Positions 43,487 through 52,863 of a stretch of DNA of 64,000 bases are shown here, one piece after another (position 1 is the first letter of the stretch; each line of letters opens with the position of its first letter). The DNA is from Roseiarcus sp963732155. Its GTDB lineage: Bacteria; Pseudomonadota; Alphaproteobacteria; Rhizobiales; Beijerinckiaceae. The stretch covers positions 128,355 through 192,354 of the forward strand of contig CAVSYB010000017.1 of assembly GCA_963732155.1 (NCBI GenBank), given 5' to 3'. Made by a program: the position numbers and the translations under genes. Below the pieces are notes generated by a model. The model saw nothing but the letters and a program-made list of their open reading frames with translations. It made no database searches and was not told where the DNA came from.

Positions 43487-44293
43487 ATGGACGTTCAAGG
43501 CATTGCGGACGAGGCCTTCGCCGTATTGGGAACGGGCCGTCAGATTGCGCCCTTCACCAGGCGCCATCGCGGTTTCGGACTGCCCGACGCCTATCGGGCG
43601 ACCGCCGCCGTTCGGGCGCGGCGCGAAGCGCGCGGCGAGCGGCCGATCGGGCGCAAGATCGGCTTCACGAACCGCACCATCTGGGCCGAATACAATGTCC
43701 ATGCGCCGATCTGGGGCTATGTCTACGACCGCACGGTCCATGACCTGTCCGCAGGGGCCGCGGACGTCGCCTTGCGCGCCCTGGCCGAACCGCGCATCGA
43801 GCCGGAAATCGTGTTCGGACTGGCGGCCGCGCCGCGTCCCGGCATGGGGGCGCCTGAGCTCCTCGGCTGCGTCGAATGGATCGCCCACGGCTTTGAGATC
43901 GTGCAGTCGATCTTTCCCGCCTGGACCTTCCTCGCCGCCGACACCGTCGCCGCCTACGGCCTCCATGGCGCGCTTTGGATCGGACCGCGTCATTCCGCCG
44001 CCGCTCGCCGCGAGGATTGGGCGCGCGAGCTCTCCTCCTTTGAAATCGATCTTTTTCGGAATGGAGTCCTGGCCGATCGCGGCCGCGCGGCGAATGTCCT
44101 GGACGGGCCGCTGTTCGCGCTGGGCCATCTTGTCGCGCTGCTCGCCGCCGACCCGCTCAACCCGCCGCTCGCCGCCGGCGAAATCGTCACCACGGGAACG
44201 CTCACCCGCGCCTTTCCGGCCGCCGCCGGCGACGCGTGGACGACGCAACTGACGGGCGTGCCGCTCGAGGGCGCGCGACTTCGCTTCCTGTGA
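43487..44293 (+). CDS. Fumarylacetoacetate hydrolase family / 2-keto-4-pentenoate hydratase-like
   Basis: 268-aa member of the FAH superfamily. Signatures are GRKIGFTNRTIWAEYN (Lys57) and EPRIEPEIVF with the metal-binding E105-x-E107; GEIVTTGTLTRAF closes the active site. Such enzymes hydrate or hydrolyse 2-oxo acids, or decarboxylate oxaloacetate-like substrates. The start ATG 43487 has GGGAGCCAGGGCGG upstream. It follows the second permease pair by 97 bases and may act on the imported sugar acid or aromatic product. Confidence 0.85.
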   Translation: MDVQGIADEAFAVLGTGRQIAPFTRRHRGFGLPDAYRATAAVRARREARGERPIGRKIGFTNRTIWAEYNVHAPIWGYVYDRTVHDLSAGAADVALRALAEPRIEPEIVFGLAAAPRPGMGAPELLGCVEWIAHGFEIVQSIFPAWTFLAADTVAAYGLHGALWIGPRHSAAARREDWARELSSFEIDLFRNGVLADRGRAANVLDGPLFALGHLVALLAADPLNPPLAAGEIVTTGTLTRAFPAAAGDAWTTQLTGVPLEGARLRFL

Positions 44294-44342
44294 TCGGACC
44301 GCCGATGCGACCGCCGCCGGCGCCCCGCGAGCCCGAGGAGGC

Positions 44343-45047
44343 TCAGAGGGTGCTGTCGGGACTGAAGTGCAGCGTCATCTTCCGCCACTGGTCGAAATGC
44401 GCGACGTACCGCGCGGGGACCTGGAGCGGGTTGCATCTGGCGACGGCGCGAACGGCGCTGTCGGCATAGGCGCGCCACTCCGGATCGGACGGCGGGTTCA
44501 CCAATTGCGGCGGAGTCGAAAGAGAGCCGTCGATGTTGTGGACCACGCGAATCTGGGCGGCGTATTTCTCGCCTGGCGGAAGCGTCGAGGGCGGCGTCCA
44601 GCAGCGCAGATAGGACTTGATGAACCAGGATTCCAGCGCCGGGTCGCGTTGCGTGACGATCGGCTTGTTCTGAACGGCCGCCTTGGCCGGCGCCGGAGCT
44701 TCGTCAGCGCGGCGCGCGGTCACGGCGCTGGCCGCGGCGCCCGGGTTCGCCCGCTCGTCCACCGCGGGGAGCCTCGGCGAAATCGCCGCGGCCTGGCGGG
44801 GCGGCTCGGACGCCGCCTGGTCCCTGGCCGGACGCCTCGCCTCGACAAAAGGATAAAGGCAAAGGCCTCCCAATGCGATCGTCAGGCCGATCGCCGCGCG
44901 CGCGAGCGTCGGGCGTCGCGCGAAAAAAGCGACAGCCGCCACGACGGCTCCCAAGCCCGCGAGCCGACGCGAGGGGTTCGTTCTTGCCTGACCCGGCCGC
45001 CGCCGGGGCGTTCCGATTTCAGCGTTCGCTCGAAGACTTATCGCCAA
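44343..45047 (-). CDS. TolA/TonB C-terminal-like cell-envelope protein
   Basis: Up to 234 aa. A membrane segment follows an Arg-rich N-terminus (about residues 28-68), then an Ala/Pro-rich periplasmic linker, and a C-terminal domain resembling alphaproteobacterial TolA domain III: SYLRCWTPPSTLPPGEKYAAQIRV, then NIDGSL and a paired Cys in RAVARCNPLQVP. No tol or ton genes are adjacent. The start is uncertain: 45047 is TTG, and a GTG lies nearer the membrane segment. Confidence 0.62.
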   Translation of the reverse strand: MAISLRANAEIGTPRRRPGQARTNPSRRLAGLGAVVAAVAFFARRPTLARAAIGLTIALGGLCLYPFVEARRPARDQAASEPPRQAAAISPRLPAVDERANPGAAASAVTARRADEAPAPAKAAVQNKPIVTQRDPALESWFIKSYLRCWTPPSTLPPGEKYAAQIRVVHNIDGSLSTPPQLVNPPSDPEWRAYADSAVRAVARCNPLQVPARYVAHFDQWRKMTLHFSPDSTL

Positions 45048-45319
45048 TCGATCTACCCTGTATTCAGCGTGGGCGCCCCCGGTCCGTGGAATCGAAAGCG
45101 CTCCCGATCACGATTTCAGGCGCATCCGGTTGCGGCGAAATCGCCGCGACGCCGCCAGGACCAGGACTTGCGACGGCGGGACGAGCCGCAGGCCGCCGAC
45201 TATGGGCGCGATTCCTTAATGAATTTTAGCTTTCGACGCGGCCGCGCGCCCATCAAGGCGCCGGCGCGAAGCGTCGTGTCTCGAAGCGTCGCCGGGTTCG
45301 CGGCCGCGATCGGAGCAAT

Positions 45320-46075
45320 TCAGCCGCGCGCGTCCTTGCCGAGATAGACGGCCCGCACCCGCTCGTCCCTGGCGATTGCTTCCGGCTCGCCCTCGCAAAG
45401 CAGGCGGCCCGCCACCAGCACCGAAATGCGTGTGGCGAAATTGAACACGAGGTCCATGTCGTGCTCGATCAGCAGGATCGCGACATCGGCCGGCAGGGCC
45501 GCCAGCGCCGCGAGGATGTCACGGCGCTCGTCCTCGGGCACGCCCGCGGCGGGCTCGTCGAGCACCAGCACGCGCGGCTTGCAGGCCAGCGCCAGCGCGA
45601 TCTCGAGCAGACGCTGCTTGCCATAGGGGAGCCTGCGCGTCGGCTGGTCCATCGCCAATTCAAGCCCAAAACGCGTGACCAGGTCTTCGATCTCGGCGAC
45701 GATTTCCGACTTGCCGCCGGCGACGCGCCAGAAATCCGTTCCCGAACGATTGCGCTCGGAGATCGCCAGGCCGAGGGATTCGATCGGCGTCAGGTCCGGG
45801 AAGAGCTGATTGATCTGGAAAGTGCGCGCCAGCCCGCGCCGCACCCGCTGATGCGCGGGGAGCGACGTGACATTCTCGCCTTGCAGGACGACGGAACCGC
45901 GATTCGGCTTCACGACGCCCGTGAGAAGATTGACCAGCGTCGTCTTGCCGGCCCCGTTGGGTCCGATCAGCGCCTGCCGCGCGCCCGGGCGGATCGCGAA
46001 CGAGACATTGTCCGTCGCCAGCAATCCGCCGAAGCGGCGCTCCAGCCCACGCGCCTCCAGCGCCGGCGCGCTCAT
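45320..46075 (-). CDS. Branched-chain-amino-acid-type ABC transporter ATPase, LivG-like
   Basis: 251-aa ATPase. Walker A is GPNGAGKT, the LivG-type signature is LPYGKQRLLEIALALA, and Walker B is VLVLDEP, with an intact H-loop IEHDMDLVF. It starts at ATG 46075 overlapping the LivM gene by 4 bases. It ends the operon; a LivF partner ATPase is not seen downstream, where the next gene is the TolA-like one. The substrate is likely an aromatic or carboxylic acid, judging by the neighbours. Confidence 0.9.
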   Translation of the reverse strand: MSAPALEARGLERRFGGLLATDNVSFAIRPGARQALIGPNGAGKTTLVNLLTGVVKPNRGSVVLQGENVTSLPAHQRVRRGLARTFQINQLFPDLTPIESLGLAISERNRSGTDFWRVAGGKSEIVAEIEDLVTRFGLELAMDQPTRRLPYGKQRLLEIALALACKPRVLVLDEPAAGVPEDERRDILAALAALPADVAILLIEHDMDLVFNFATRISVLVAGRLLCEGEPEAIARDERVRAVYLGKDARG

Positions 46076-47088
46076 GTCGCGCGCTCATCGAGCGCCGGCT
46101 TGCGAAGCCGGATCGCGCGGCGCATCGCCTCGCCGACGCGGTCGCGCCCGGACAGCACGAGCGCGACCAGCAGCGCGCCGATCCAGAATTCCCAATATTC
46201 CGGCGTCGCGGCGGAAACGACGTCCCGCAACACGATGAAGACGATTGCGCCGATGACGCCGCCGTAGAGATAGCCGGCGCCGCCGATGATCAGCATCAGC
46301 ATCACATCGGCCGAGCGATGGAAGTCGAACAGGTCGAGGGAGACGATTTGCGTCGTTTCGGCCAGCAGAGCGCCGGCGGCGCCGGCATAGGCGGCTGACA
46401 AAGCGTAAATCGCGACGATGCGCCGCGGCGTCGAAATGCCGAGCGCGCGGGCGCGCAACCGATTCTCGCGGATGGCGGTCAGCGACAGGCCGAAGGGCGA
46501 CTGCGCAAGCCGCCGCGCGGCGGCGAACAGCAGGAACAAGACGACGAAGCTGTAAAGCGCCGCATTGCGCTGCCCGGTGAAGCCGATCGGAAAGAGGCCG
46601 AGCACCGGGCGCATCGCGACGTTGAGGCCGTCGGCGCCGCCGGTGATCGCCGGATTGCGGTTGGCGAGTTCGCCCAGCATCAATGCGACGCCCATCGTCA
46701 CCATCAGACGGGTGAGATCGGAACCCCTCAGCAGCAGGGGCGCGGTCGCCAGGCCGAGCGCCCCGGCGATCGCGCTCGCGATTACGAGATCGGACGTCGG
46801 CTCCGCGAGCCCGGCGGCGGACAGGACCGCGGTCGAATAGGCGCCGAGGCCGAAGAAGGCGGCGTGGCCGAGCGAGACGACGCCCGCGAGGCCCAGAACG
46901 AGATCGAGCGAAAGCGCGAACAACCCGGCGATCGCGATCTCGTTGAACAGCCCTGCGCGAGAAGGCGCGAGGACGATGGCCGCCAGGGCGGCGACCCAGA
47001 AGCCGATCTCGCTCCAACGCCAGGGCTCGCGGCGCCTGAGATGCGCGACGATGCGCGCGCGGCTTGTTTCGACCGGGGAAGCGCTCAC
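46072..47088 (-). CDS. Branched-chain-amino-acid-type ABC permease, LivM-like
   Basis: 338-aa permease with about nine membrane segments. It has the LivM motif region ALSLDLVLGLAGVVSLGHAAFFGLGAYS and the cytoplasmic loop SPFGLSLTAIRENRLRARALG. The GTG start at 47088 overlaps the LivH stop as GTGA, so the two are coupled. It partners with the LivH-like permease to form the channel. Confidence 0.92.
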   Translation of the reverse strand: MSASPVETSRARIVAHLRRREPWRWSEIGFWVAALAAIVLAPSRAGLFNEIAIAGLFALSLDLVLGLAGVVSLGHAAFFGLGAYSTAVLSAAGLAEPTSDLVIASAIAGALGLATAPLLLRGSDLTRLMVTMGVALMLGELANRNPAITGGADGLNVAMRPVLGLFPIGFTGQRNAALYSFVVLFLLFAAARRLAQSPFGLSLTAIRENRLRARALGISTPRRIVAIYALSAAYAGAAGALLAETTQIVSLDLFDFHRSADVMLMLIIGGAGYLYGGVIGAIVFIVLRDVVSAATPEYWEFWIGALLVALVLSGRDRVGEAMRRAIRLRKPALDERAT

Positions 47089-47948
47089 CGGCCGTCCCCG
47101 CGAGCGAACAGGCCCTGCGGCCGCAGGATCAACGTCGCCACCATCACGAAATCGATGATGAACGCGCCGATCGAAGGGAGGTAATATTTTCCGGCGACGT
47201 CGAGAACCCCGAGCAGCAGCGAGCCGGCCAGGGCGCCCAAAATGCCGTTCTGACCCCCGATCACGACGACGATCAAGAACGTCACCATGAATTTCAGCGG
47301 GAAGCTCGGATCGATCCCGCCGACCACGTCGGCGGCCAGCGCGCCGCCGAGTCCCGCAAGCCCGCTGCCGACCGCAAAGGTGATCGCGAAAAGGAGATCC
47401 ACGTTGATGCCGAGACCGGAAGCGACGCGCGGGTCGTCGACCGCGGCGCGCAGACGCGCGCCGAAGCGCGTGCCGATGAGAAAGATCTGCAACGCCGCGG
47501 CGATGGCGCCGCAGACGAGAATCGTGAAGACACGATAGACGCCGATGCCGACGCCATGAAACTCGACCCGCCCCGACAGCCAGATTGGCAGGTGGATCTG
47601 TTGCGGCTGGTCGCCGAGCAGGAAGTTCGCGATCGGCATCGCCATCAGCACGAGGCCGATCGTGAACAGCACCTGATCGAGCGGGCCGGCGCCGTAAAGC
47701 CGGCGATAAGCCGTCCGCTCCAGGGCGACGCCGATCGCCGCCGGGATGACGAAAGCGAGCGGCAGCGTGAGGAGGAACGGAACGCCCGCCCGATTCATCA
47801 GCAACGCCGTGACGTAGCCGCCGACCATCGCGAAGACGCCGTGCGCGAGGTTGATGAAGTTCATCAGCCCGAGCGTCACGGAGAGCCCACAGCTCAGCAC
47901 GAACAGCAACATGCCGTAGGCGATCCCGTCGAGGAGGATCGTCAGCAT
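47085..47948 (-). CDS. Branched-chain-amino-acid-type ABC permease, LivH-like
   Basis: 287-aa permease. Signature segments are SCGLSVTLGLMNFINLAHGVFAMVGGYV near the N-terminus and the ATPase-contacting loop TRFGARLRAAVDDPRVASGLG. It starts at ATG 47948, 28 bases after the binding protein gene. It forms a heterodimer with LivM. Confidence 0.92.
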   Translation of the reverse strand: MLTILLDGIAYGMLLFVLSCGLSVTLGLMNFINLAHGVFAMVGGYVTALLMNRAGVPFLLTLPLAFVIPAAIGVALERTAYRRLYGAGPLDQVLFTIGLVLMAMPIANFLLGDQPQQIHLPIWLSGRVEFHGVGIGVYRVFTILVCGAIAAALQIFLIGTRFGARLRAAVDDPRVASGLGINVDLLFAITFAVGSGLAGLGGALAADVVGGIDPSFPLKFMVTFLIVVVIGGQNGILGALAGSLLLGVLDVAGKYYLPSIGAFIIDFVMVATLILRPQGLFARGDGR

Positions 47949-47976
47949 AGCGACTTCGATTCGACGATCACGCGCG

Positions 47977-49152
47977 TCAGTTCTTCGACGCCTTGTAAGG
48001 GTCCTTCACGTCGGGAATGGTCTCGAACTCGACGTTGAAGAGCTTGCCGTCGACCTTCTCGACCTTGCGCACATAGATGTTCTGCACGATGTCGCGCGTC
48101 GCCGGGTCGATCGTCACCGGGCCGCGCGGGCTCACCCAGCTCGCGCCCTTCATCGCGGCCAGCAGGCTGTCGCCGTCGGTCGCGCCCTTGGTCTTCTCGA
48201 GCGCGTGATAAACGAGCGCCATGCCGTCGTAGGCGCCGACCGCCATGAAGTTCGGGCGCAAGCCGCCGTTGGCGGCCTCGAAAGCGGCGACGAAGGCCTT
48301 GTTCTCCGGCAAGTCGTGGGCGGCCGAATAGTGATGGGTCGTGACGGCGCCCAGGGCGGAATCGCCGATGACGGCGAGCAGATCGTCGTCAGTCACGTCG
48401 CCGGTGCCGATCAGTTTGACGCCCGACTTGTCGAGCCCCCTCTCGACGAACTGCTTCATGAAAATCGCGCCGAATCCCGAGGGCACGAAAACGAACACCG
48501 CGTCGGGGTTGTCGTCCTTGACGCGTTGCAGGAAGGGCGCGAAGTCGGGGTTCTTCAACGGCACGCGGATCGCCTCGGTGATCTGGCCGCCGCCCTTCTT
48601 GAACGAATCGCCGAACCATTTCTCGGCGTCGATGCCCGGACCGTAATCGGTGACGATCGTCACGACCTTCTTGATGTTGTTCTTCAGGCACCAATCGGCC
48701 ATCGGCACCGAAGCCTGAGGCAAGGTGAAGGACGTGCGCACGATAAAGGGCGACTTCTCGGTGATCATGGCGGTCGCGGCGGCCGTGACGATTTCCGGCA
48801 CTTTGGCCTCGGCGGACACCGGCGCGACGGCGAGCGCAAGCGGAGTGAGTCCGAAGCCCATCAGCACGCTGGCGTGATCGTTGCCGATCAACTCTTCCGA
48901 CAGACGCTTGGTTACGTCAGCAGCGCCGGTGTCGTCCTTGACGACGAGCGAGATTGTCTTGCCGGCGACTTTGTCGCCATGTTGCGCGATATAGAGCTCG
49001 GCGCCGGCGCGCTCCTGCTTGCCGGTGCTGGCGGATGGGCCGGTCATCGGCAGGATGAGGCCGATCGTCACGGTCGCATCGTCCGCGAGGGCCGGCGACG
49101 CGGCCAGCGAAACGGTCACCGCCAATCCCGACATCCATTGCTTCGAGTTCAT
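47977..49152 (-). CDS. ABC transporter substrate-binding protein, LivJ/LivK type
   Basis: 391-aa periplasmic binding protein of the Peripla_BP_6 family. A Sec signal (LAVTVSLAASPALA) is likely cut before DDATVTIG. The ligand-binding lobe begins GLILPMTGPSASTGKQERAGAELY. Such proteins also bind aromatic and carboxylic acids. It lies between the decarboxylase-like gene and livH in the same direction, so it probably captures the substrate of the ring-cleavage cluster. Confidence 0.9.
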   Translation of the reverse strand: MNSKQWMSGLAVTVSLAASPALADDATVTIGLILPMTGPSASTGKQERAGAELYIAQHGDKVAGKTISLVVKDDTGAADVTKRLSEELIGNDHASVLMGFGLTPLALAVAPVSAEAKVPEIVTAAATAMITEKSPFIVRTSFTLPQASVPMADWCLKNNIKKVVTIVTDYGPGIDAEKWFGDSFKKGGGQITEAIRVPLKNPDFAPFLQRVKDDNPDAVFVFVPSGFGAIFMKQFVERGLDKSGVKLIGTGDVTDDDLLAVIGDSALGAVTTHHYSAAHDLPENKAFVAAFEAANGGLRPNFMAVGAYDGMALVYHALEKTKGATDGDSLLAAMKGASWVSPRGPVTIDPATRDIVQNIYVRKVEKVDGKLFNVEFETIPDVKDPYKASKN

Positions 49153-49258
49153 CAGAATTCCTCCCGTTCAAGAGTGGCTTGGCGAAACTTCGCGCCCTTC
49201 GCAGTCCTTATTCAACCCGAGCCGGCGATCGCCGACAAGCCCGTGGGCCGGCGGCAGC

Positions 49259-50152
49259 CTACCGGACTTCCCGCGACGTTGGAGCCAATCCCTCGCCGCC
49301 GCGCCATACTTCATCGGTGGTCAGCGATCTAGGCAAGAGGTCCTGCGCCAACGCCAGACCGATGGCCATGACGACGGAGGGTTCGATCGCCGGCCGATCC
49401 ATTGGGGCGCGATCAAAACCTTGACCGGCTGACGCGCTTTGAGCCTTGGACGCCCGGAACAGCCTGCACAATTCTCTCACGATCTCCGGCCTGTTCTCGG
49501 CGATTTCGCTCTTGACGACGACCACATGATTGATGGGCATGAAACCGTGCCCGGCGGCGAAAGCTCGAGCCGCCGCCTCGGGGTCGGGGAACACCGTGCG
49601 CAGGCCCGGATCATTGGGCGCCTCGTTGCCGACGATGACAGCGTCGAGCTCCCCTTCGCGCAGCATGGTGAGCATGTCCTTGCCCGAGGCGGCGCGTTCG
49701 ACGAACGGCGGATCGACATATTCGAGAACATGCGCGCCCTCGAAAGTCACCCACCGCACGTCAGAGGGCTTCACGCCATAGTCGTCGAGTAAAGTCCCGC
49801 GCAGCCAAAGGCCGGTTGTTTGGCTATAGGCGCGAACGCCGACGCGACGGCCGGCCAGATCGGCCGGACCGCGCAGCGCGCTCTCGGCCCGGCAGAGCAG
49901 CGCCAACTCCTGGAACCGCGCCGCCAGCGCGATCGGCAGCAGGGTCAGCGCGACGCCGAAGGCCTTGGCCTGCAGAAAGGTCGCAATCGCCATTTCGCAG
50001 ACGTCGAAGCGCCGCTCGCGCGCCATCGGCGCGAAGGCGCGGTTGATCGGAGCGACCGCGACGAAATCGAGCGCCACGAGGTCCGACGCGACGCGCCCCG
50101 CCTTGAGCGCGCGGGTGTGGGGATAATCGCCGATTGCGGCGCTGAGACGCAT
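49259..50152 (-). CDS. 4,5-dihydroxyphthalate decarboxylase-like protein
   Basis: 297-aa protein. The start MRLSAAIGDYPHTRALKAGRV, then FDVCEMAIATFLQAKAFG and a PIALAARFQ segment, follow the Pht5 family pattern. It has no signal peptide, so it is cytosolic, unlike the true binding proteins. Pht5 removes a carboxylate from 4,5-dihydroxyphthalate to make protocatechuate. ATG 50152 is preferred to TTG 50161; it starts 10 bases after the aldolase stop. An SBP-fold transporter component is the alternative. Confidence 0.75.
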   Translation of the reverse strand: MRLSAAIGDYPHTRALKAGRVASDLVALDFVAVAPINRAFAPMARERRFDVCEMAIATFLQAKAFGVALTLLPIALAARFQELALLCRAESALRGPADLAGRRVGVRAYSQTTGLWLRGTLLDDYGVKPSDVRWVTFEGAHVLEYVDPPFVERAASGKDMLTMLREGELDAVIVGNEAPNDPGLRTVFPDPEAAARAFAAGHGFMPINHVVVVKSEIAENRPEIVRELCRLFRASKAQSASAGQGFDRAPMDRPAIEPSVVMAIGLALAQDLLPRSLTTDEVWRGGEGLAPTSREVR

Positions 50153-50161
50153 CGGCGCCAA

Positions 50162-50851
50162 CTAATCCTCCGAAGGAGCAGGAATATATCTGAGGCCCTT
50201 CTTCGCCAGCGCCTCGCGCATGCCGTAGATGTCGAGCCCCAATTCGCCCGCCTTCAACCGGGCGCGCGTGGCCTCCTCCTTGCGCTCCCTCGCCTCGGAG
50301 GCGGCGAGAACCGCGCTCGCCGAGAGACGCCGCACCACCACGACGCCGTCGTCGTCGGCGACGATGAGGTCGCCGGGGCGAACGAGCTGTCCGGCGCACA
50401 CGACGGCGACATTGACAGAGCCGAGCGTCTCCTTGACCGTGCCCTGCGCGGAGATCGCCTTCGACCAGACCGGAAACTTCATTTCGGTCAGCGTCGCCAC
50501 ATCCCGCACCCCTGCCTCGATAATCAGCCCCGCGGCGCCGCGCGCGACGAGCGAACACGCGAGCAAATCGCCGAAATAGCCGGCGTCGCAAGGCGAAGTC
50601 GGCGCGACGACGAGCACATCGCCCGCCTGGCATTGCTCCACCGCGACATGGATCATCCAGTTGTCGGCCGGCGGCAAGGAAACGGTCACCGCCGTCCCGA
50701 CGAGCCTGGCGCCGGGATAGATCGGCCGCATGGCGGATTGCATGAGGCCTGTCCGCCCTTGCGCCTCGTGGACGGTGGCCACGCCGTAGGGCTCCAATGC
50801 CTGCGCGATTTCTCTCGGGACCCGCGCGATCCCGGTCATCACCACGCTCAT
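50162..50851 (-). CDS. RraA-like aldolase, 4-carboxy-4-hydroxy-2-oxoadipate aldolase type
   Basis: 229-aa class II pyruvate aldolase. The motif G-X21-R-D is present: Gly94 in GDLLACSLV and Arg116-Asp117 in EAGVRDVATL, which hold the metal and pyruvate. In protocatechuate 4,5-cleavage and gallate pathways, LigK/GalC enzymes of this family split the final adduct into pyruvate and oxaloacetate. The start ATG 50851 overlaps the GalB-like gene by 4 bases. The RNase E regulator RraA itself is shorter and would not be in this operon. Confidence 0.82.
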   Translation of the reverse strand: MSVVMTGIARVPREIAQALEPYGVATVHEAQGRTGLMQSAMRPIYPGARLVGTAVTVSLPPADNWMIHVAVEQCQAGDVLVVAPTSPCDAGYFGDLLACSLVARGAAGLIIEAGVRDVATLTEMKFPVWSKAISAQGTVKETLGSVNVAVVCAGQLVRPGDLIVADDDGVVVVRRLSASAVLAASEARERKEEATRARLKAGELGLDIYGMREALAKKGLRYIPAPSED

Positions 50852-51573
50852 GCCAATTTCTCCACGACATGCGGAAAGACTGCCTGGTAGGCTTCGCCGT
50901 AAGTGACGGACCTGTCCGAATTCCGCGCCGCCTGCGCGCCCCGTTGCTGGGCGACGCGGGTGTAATAGTCCCACAGGTGCTCCTGCCCGGCCATGCATTC
51001 GATCGCGGCGCGCTTCTGGTCCCAGACGGAAGTGATGTCGAGCAGCACGTTCGGCTTCCAGTCGCACTGTTCGGGTTGATGCGGCTCGAACAGGAACACC
51101 GGCGGGGCGCCGATCGCCTTCTGCTCGGGGTTGTGACCATGCGCCTGCGCGATGATGCGGGCGTGCTGGGCGAAATTGGCGGTCATCGGATGGTCGTGAT
51201 TGTAGATGTCGCGCTCGGAATGGGTCAGCACGAACGACGGTCGGATCGCGCGGTAGACGTCGACCAGCCGGAAAAGCGCGTCGTGACCGAGGTCGAGGGG
51301 ATAGTCGCCGAGATCCCAGAACTGGATGTCGGCGACGTTCAACCGGCTCGCGGCGGCCTCCGCCTCCTTGCGGCGCTCCGTCTTGACGCGATCGAGCGTC
51401 ATCCCTTCCCGACGCCAGAGCTTGGCGCTCTCGCCCCGTTCGCCATAGGAGAGACAGATCACGGTCATGACGCTCCCGGCCGCGGCGTGCAGCGCGATCG
51501 CCCCACCCGCGCGCCACACGAAATCCGCGGAATGGGCGCTGACCACCAGTCCGGTCTTGGCGTTCGCCGACAC
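50848..51573 (-). CDS. PIG-L family hydratase, GalB-like (4-oxalomesaconate hydratase)
   Basis: 241-aa protein of the PIG-L/LmbE metal-hydrolase family. The zinc motif is SAHSADFVWRAGG (His14, Asp17), followed by LTHSERDIYNHDHP. Pseudomonas GalB, a hydratase of the gallate pathway, belongs to this family and has a near-identical start. The enzyme would hydrate 4-oxalomesaconate, making the substrate of the adjoining aldolase. It starts at GTG 51573. An N-acetylglucosamine-type deacetylase is the alternative. Confidence 0.8.
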   Translation of the reverse strand: MSANAKTGLVVSAHSADFVWRAGGAIALHAAAGSVMTVICLSYGERGESAKLWRREGMTLDRVKTERRKEAEAAASRLNVADIQFWDLGDYPLDLGHDALFRLVDVYRAIRPSFVLTHSERDIYNHDHPMTANFAQHARIIAQAHGHNPEQKAIGAPPVFLFEPHQPEQCDWKPNVLLDITSVWDQKRAAIECMAGQEHLWDYYTRVAQQRGAQAARNSDRSVTYGEAYQAVFPHVVEKLA

Positions 51574-51618
51574 CTCAAGCTCCTCCTCGTCAGGGCCGCC
51601 GTCGTCCGACGGCGCGCG

Positions 51619-52602
51619 CTATTGCGCCTCTCCAGGCAGCGGCGGGGTGCCATGGGTGTGAAAGCTCTCGATGGTCTTCAAGCCCCAGGCCTGGCCCTTC
51701 TTGCGCTCGGTCTCGGTCCACACGATCGGCTTCCAGTCGGGGGCCAGCACCAGACGCGCGCCGGCGTTGGCGACCTCGACGCGATTGCCGCCGGGTTCCC
51801 AGACGTAGAGGAAGAAAGTCTGCTGCACCGCGTGCTTGTGCGGGCCGGTTTCGATATGCACGCCGGCTTCGAGAAAAATGTCGGCGGCGCGCAAAATCTC
51901 TTCGCGGCTATCGAGCGCGAAGGTCAAATGGTGAAAGCGCCCCTTCACGCCGTGCGCCTCGCGGGTATAGGCGAAATCGTAGCTCTTGTTGGTGCAGGTG
52001 AGCCACATGCCGGCCTCGACGCCATTGTCGAGGACGATTTGTTCGGTCAGCCGGAAGCCGAGCGTTTTCTGGAAAAACTCGCGACTGGCGGCGACGTCGG
52101 CGGCCAGGCAATTGAAGTGATCGATCCGACGAACGTTGACGCCGCGGGCGGGGAATCGTTGCGCCTGGTTCTTCAACGACGGCTTCAAGGCGTCGGGCGC
52201 CTGATACCATTCGGTGTCGTAATAGATCTCGAGAAGATGGCCGTCGGGATCATGGAATTGATAGGCCGGGCCATGTCCGAGTTCGTTGTCGACCCAACCG
52301 ACCCCGGCGCCGGACGCCTTCAACGCAGCGACGCGTCGGGCGAGCGCCTGCGGGCTGCGCGCGCGAAAGGCGGCATGCCCGAGCCCGGAGGATTTCGAGC
52401 CCGTCAGCTTCAGGGAGTAGCGCTCATAATCGTCCCAGCCGCGCAAAAAAACCGAATCGCCGGCGCGTCCGCTTTCCGTCATGCCGAGCACGTCGACGAA
52501 AAACGAAAGGCTGCGATCGAAGGCCGGCGTCAGCAGTTCGAGATGGCCGAGATGGGCGACGTCCATGACGGGCTCTTCCGGCATTGCCCCGTTCGACACC
52601 AC
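51619..52602 (-). CDS. VOC-family extradiol dioxygenase (catechol 2,3-dioxygenase type)
   Basis: 327-aa two-domain type I extradiol dioxygenase. The active iron lies in the second domain: His162 (RIDHFNCL), His225 (RFHHLTFAL) and Glu276 (NRVEVAN) match the ligands. The first domain keeps the fold (HLGHLELLTP) without the full set. The GTG start at 52602 or 52599 follows GGGGAGG. It would cleave a catechol next to its hydroxyls. LigAB or GalA-type enzymes are usual in this pathway, so a VOC enzyme is unusual here. Confidence 0.85.
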   Translation of the reverse strand: MVSNGAMPEEPVMDVAHLGHLELLTPAFDRSLSFFVDVLGMTESGRAGDSVFLRGWDDYERYSLKLTGSKSSGLGHAAFRARSPQALARRVAALKASGAGVGWVDNELGHGPAYQFHDPDGHLLEIYYDTEWYQAPDALKPSLKNQAQRFPARGVNVRRIDHFNCLAADVAASREFFQKTLGFRLTEQIVLDNGVEAGMWLTCTNKSYDFAYTREAHGVKGRFHHLTFALDSREEILRAADIFLEAGVHIETGPHKHAVQQTFFLYVWEPGGNRVEVANAGARLVLAPDWKPIVWTETERKKGQAWGLKTIESFHTHGTPPLPGEAQ

Positions 52603-52863
52603 GAACCTCCCCGCTCGGTTCTTCGAGCCTCGACAAGCTAAGGCGCCGGGCCGCGCCCGTCCTAGTCAGAGTTCGGCGCTCGCCACGAGCCGTGATTATA
52701 GCAGAGATCCGCCGCCGATCGCCGCGGCTTCATGGGCTGGAAAGGCCTTGGCTGGCAGCATCCCTGACACGGGCGTGCAGGCTGGCGACGAAAGCCTTGG
52801 CGACCGCAGGCGTCGCTCGCCCTCGCCTGCGGATGAGGCCGCCCGGCCGCCCGGCGTTCGAAA

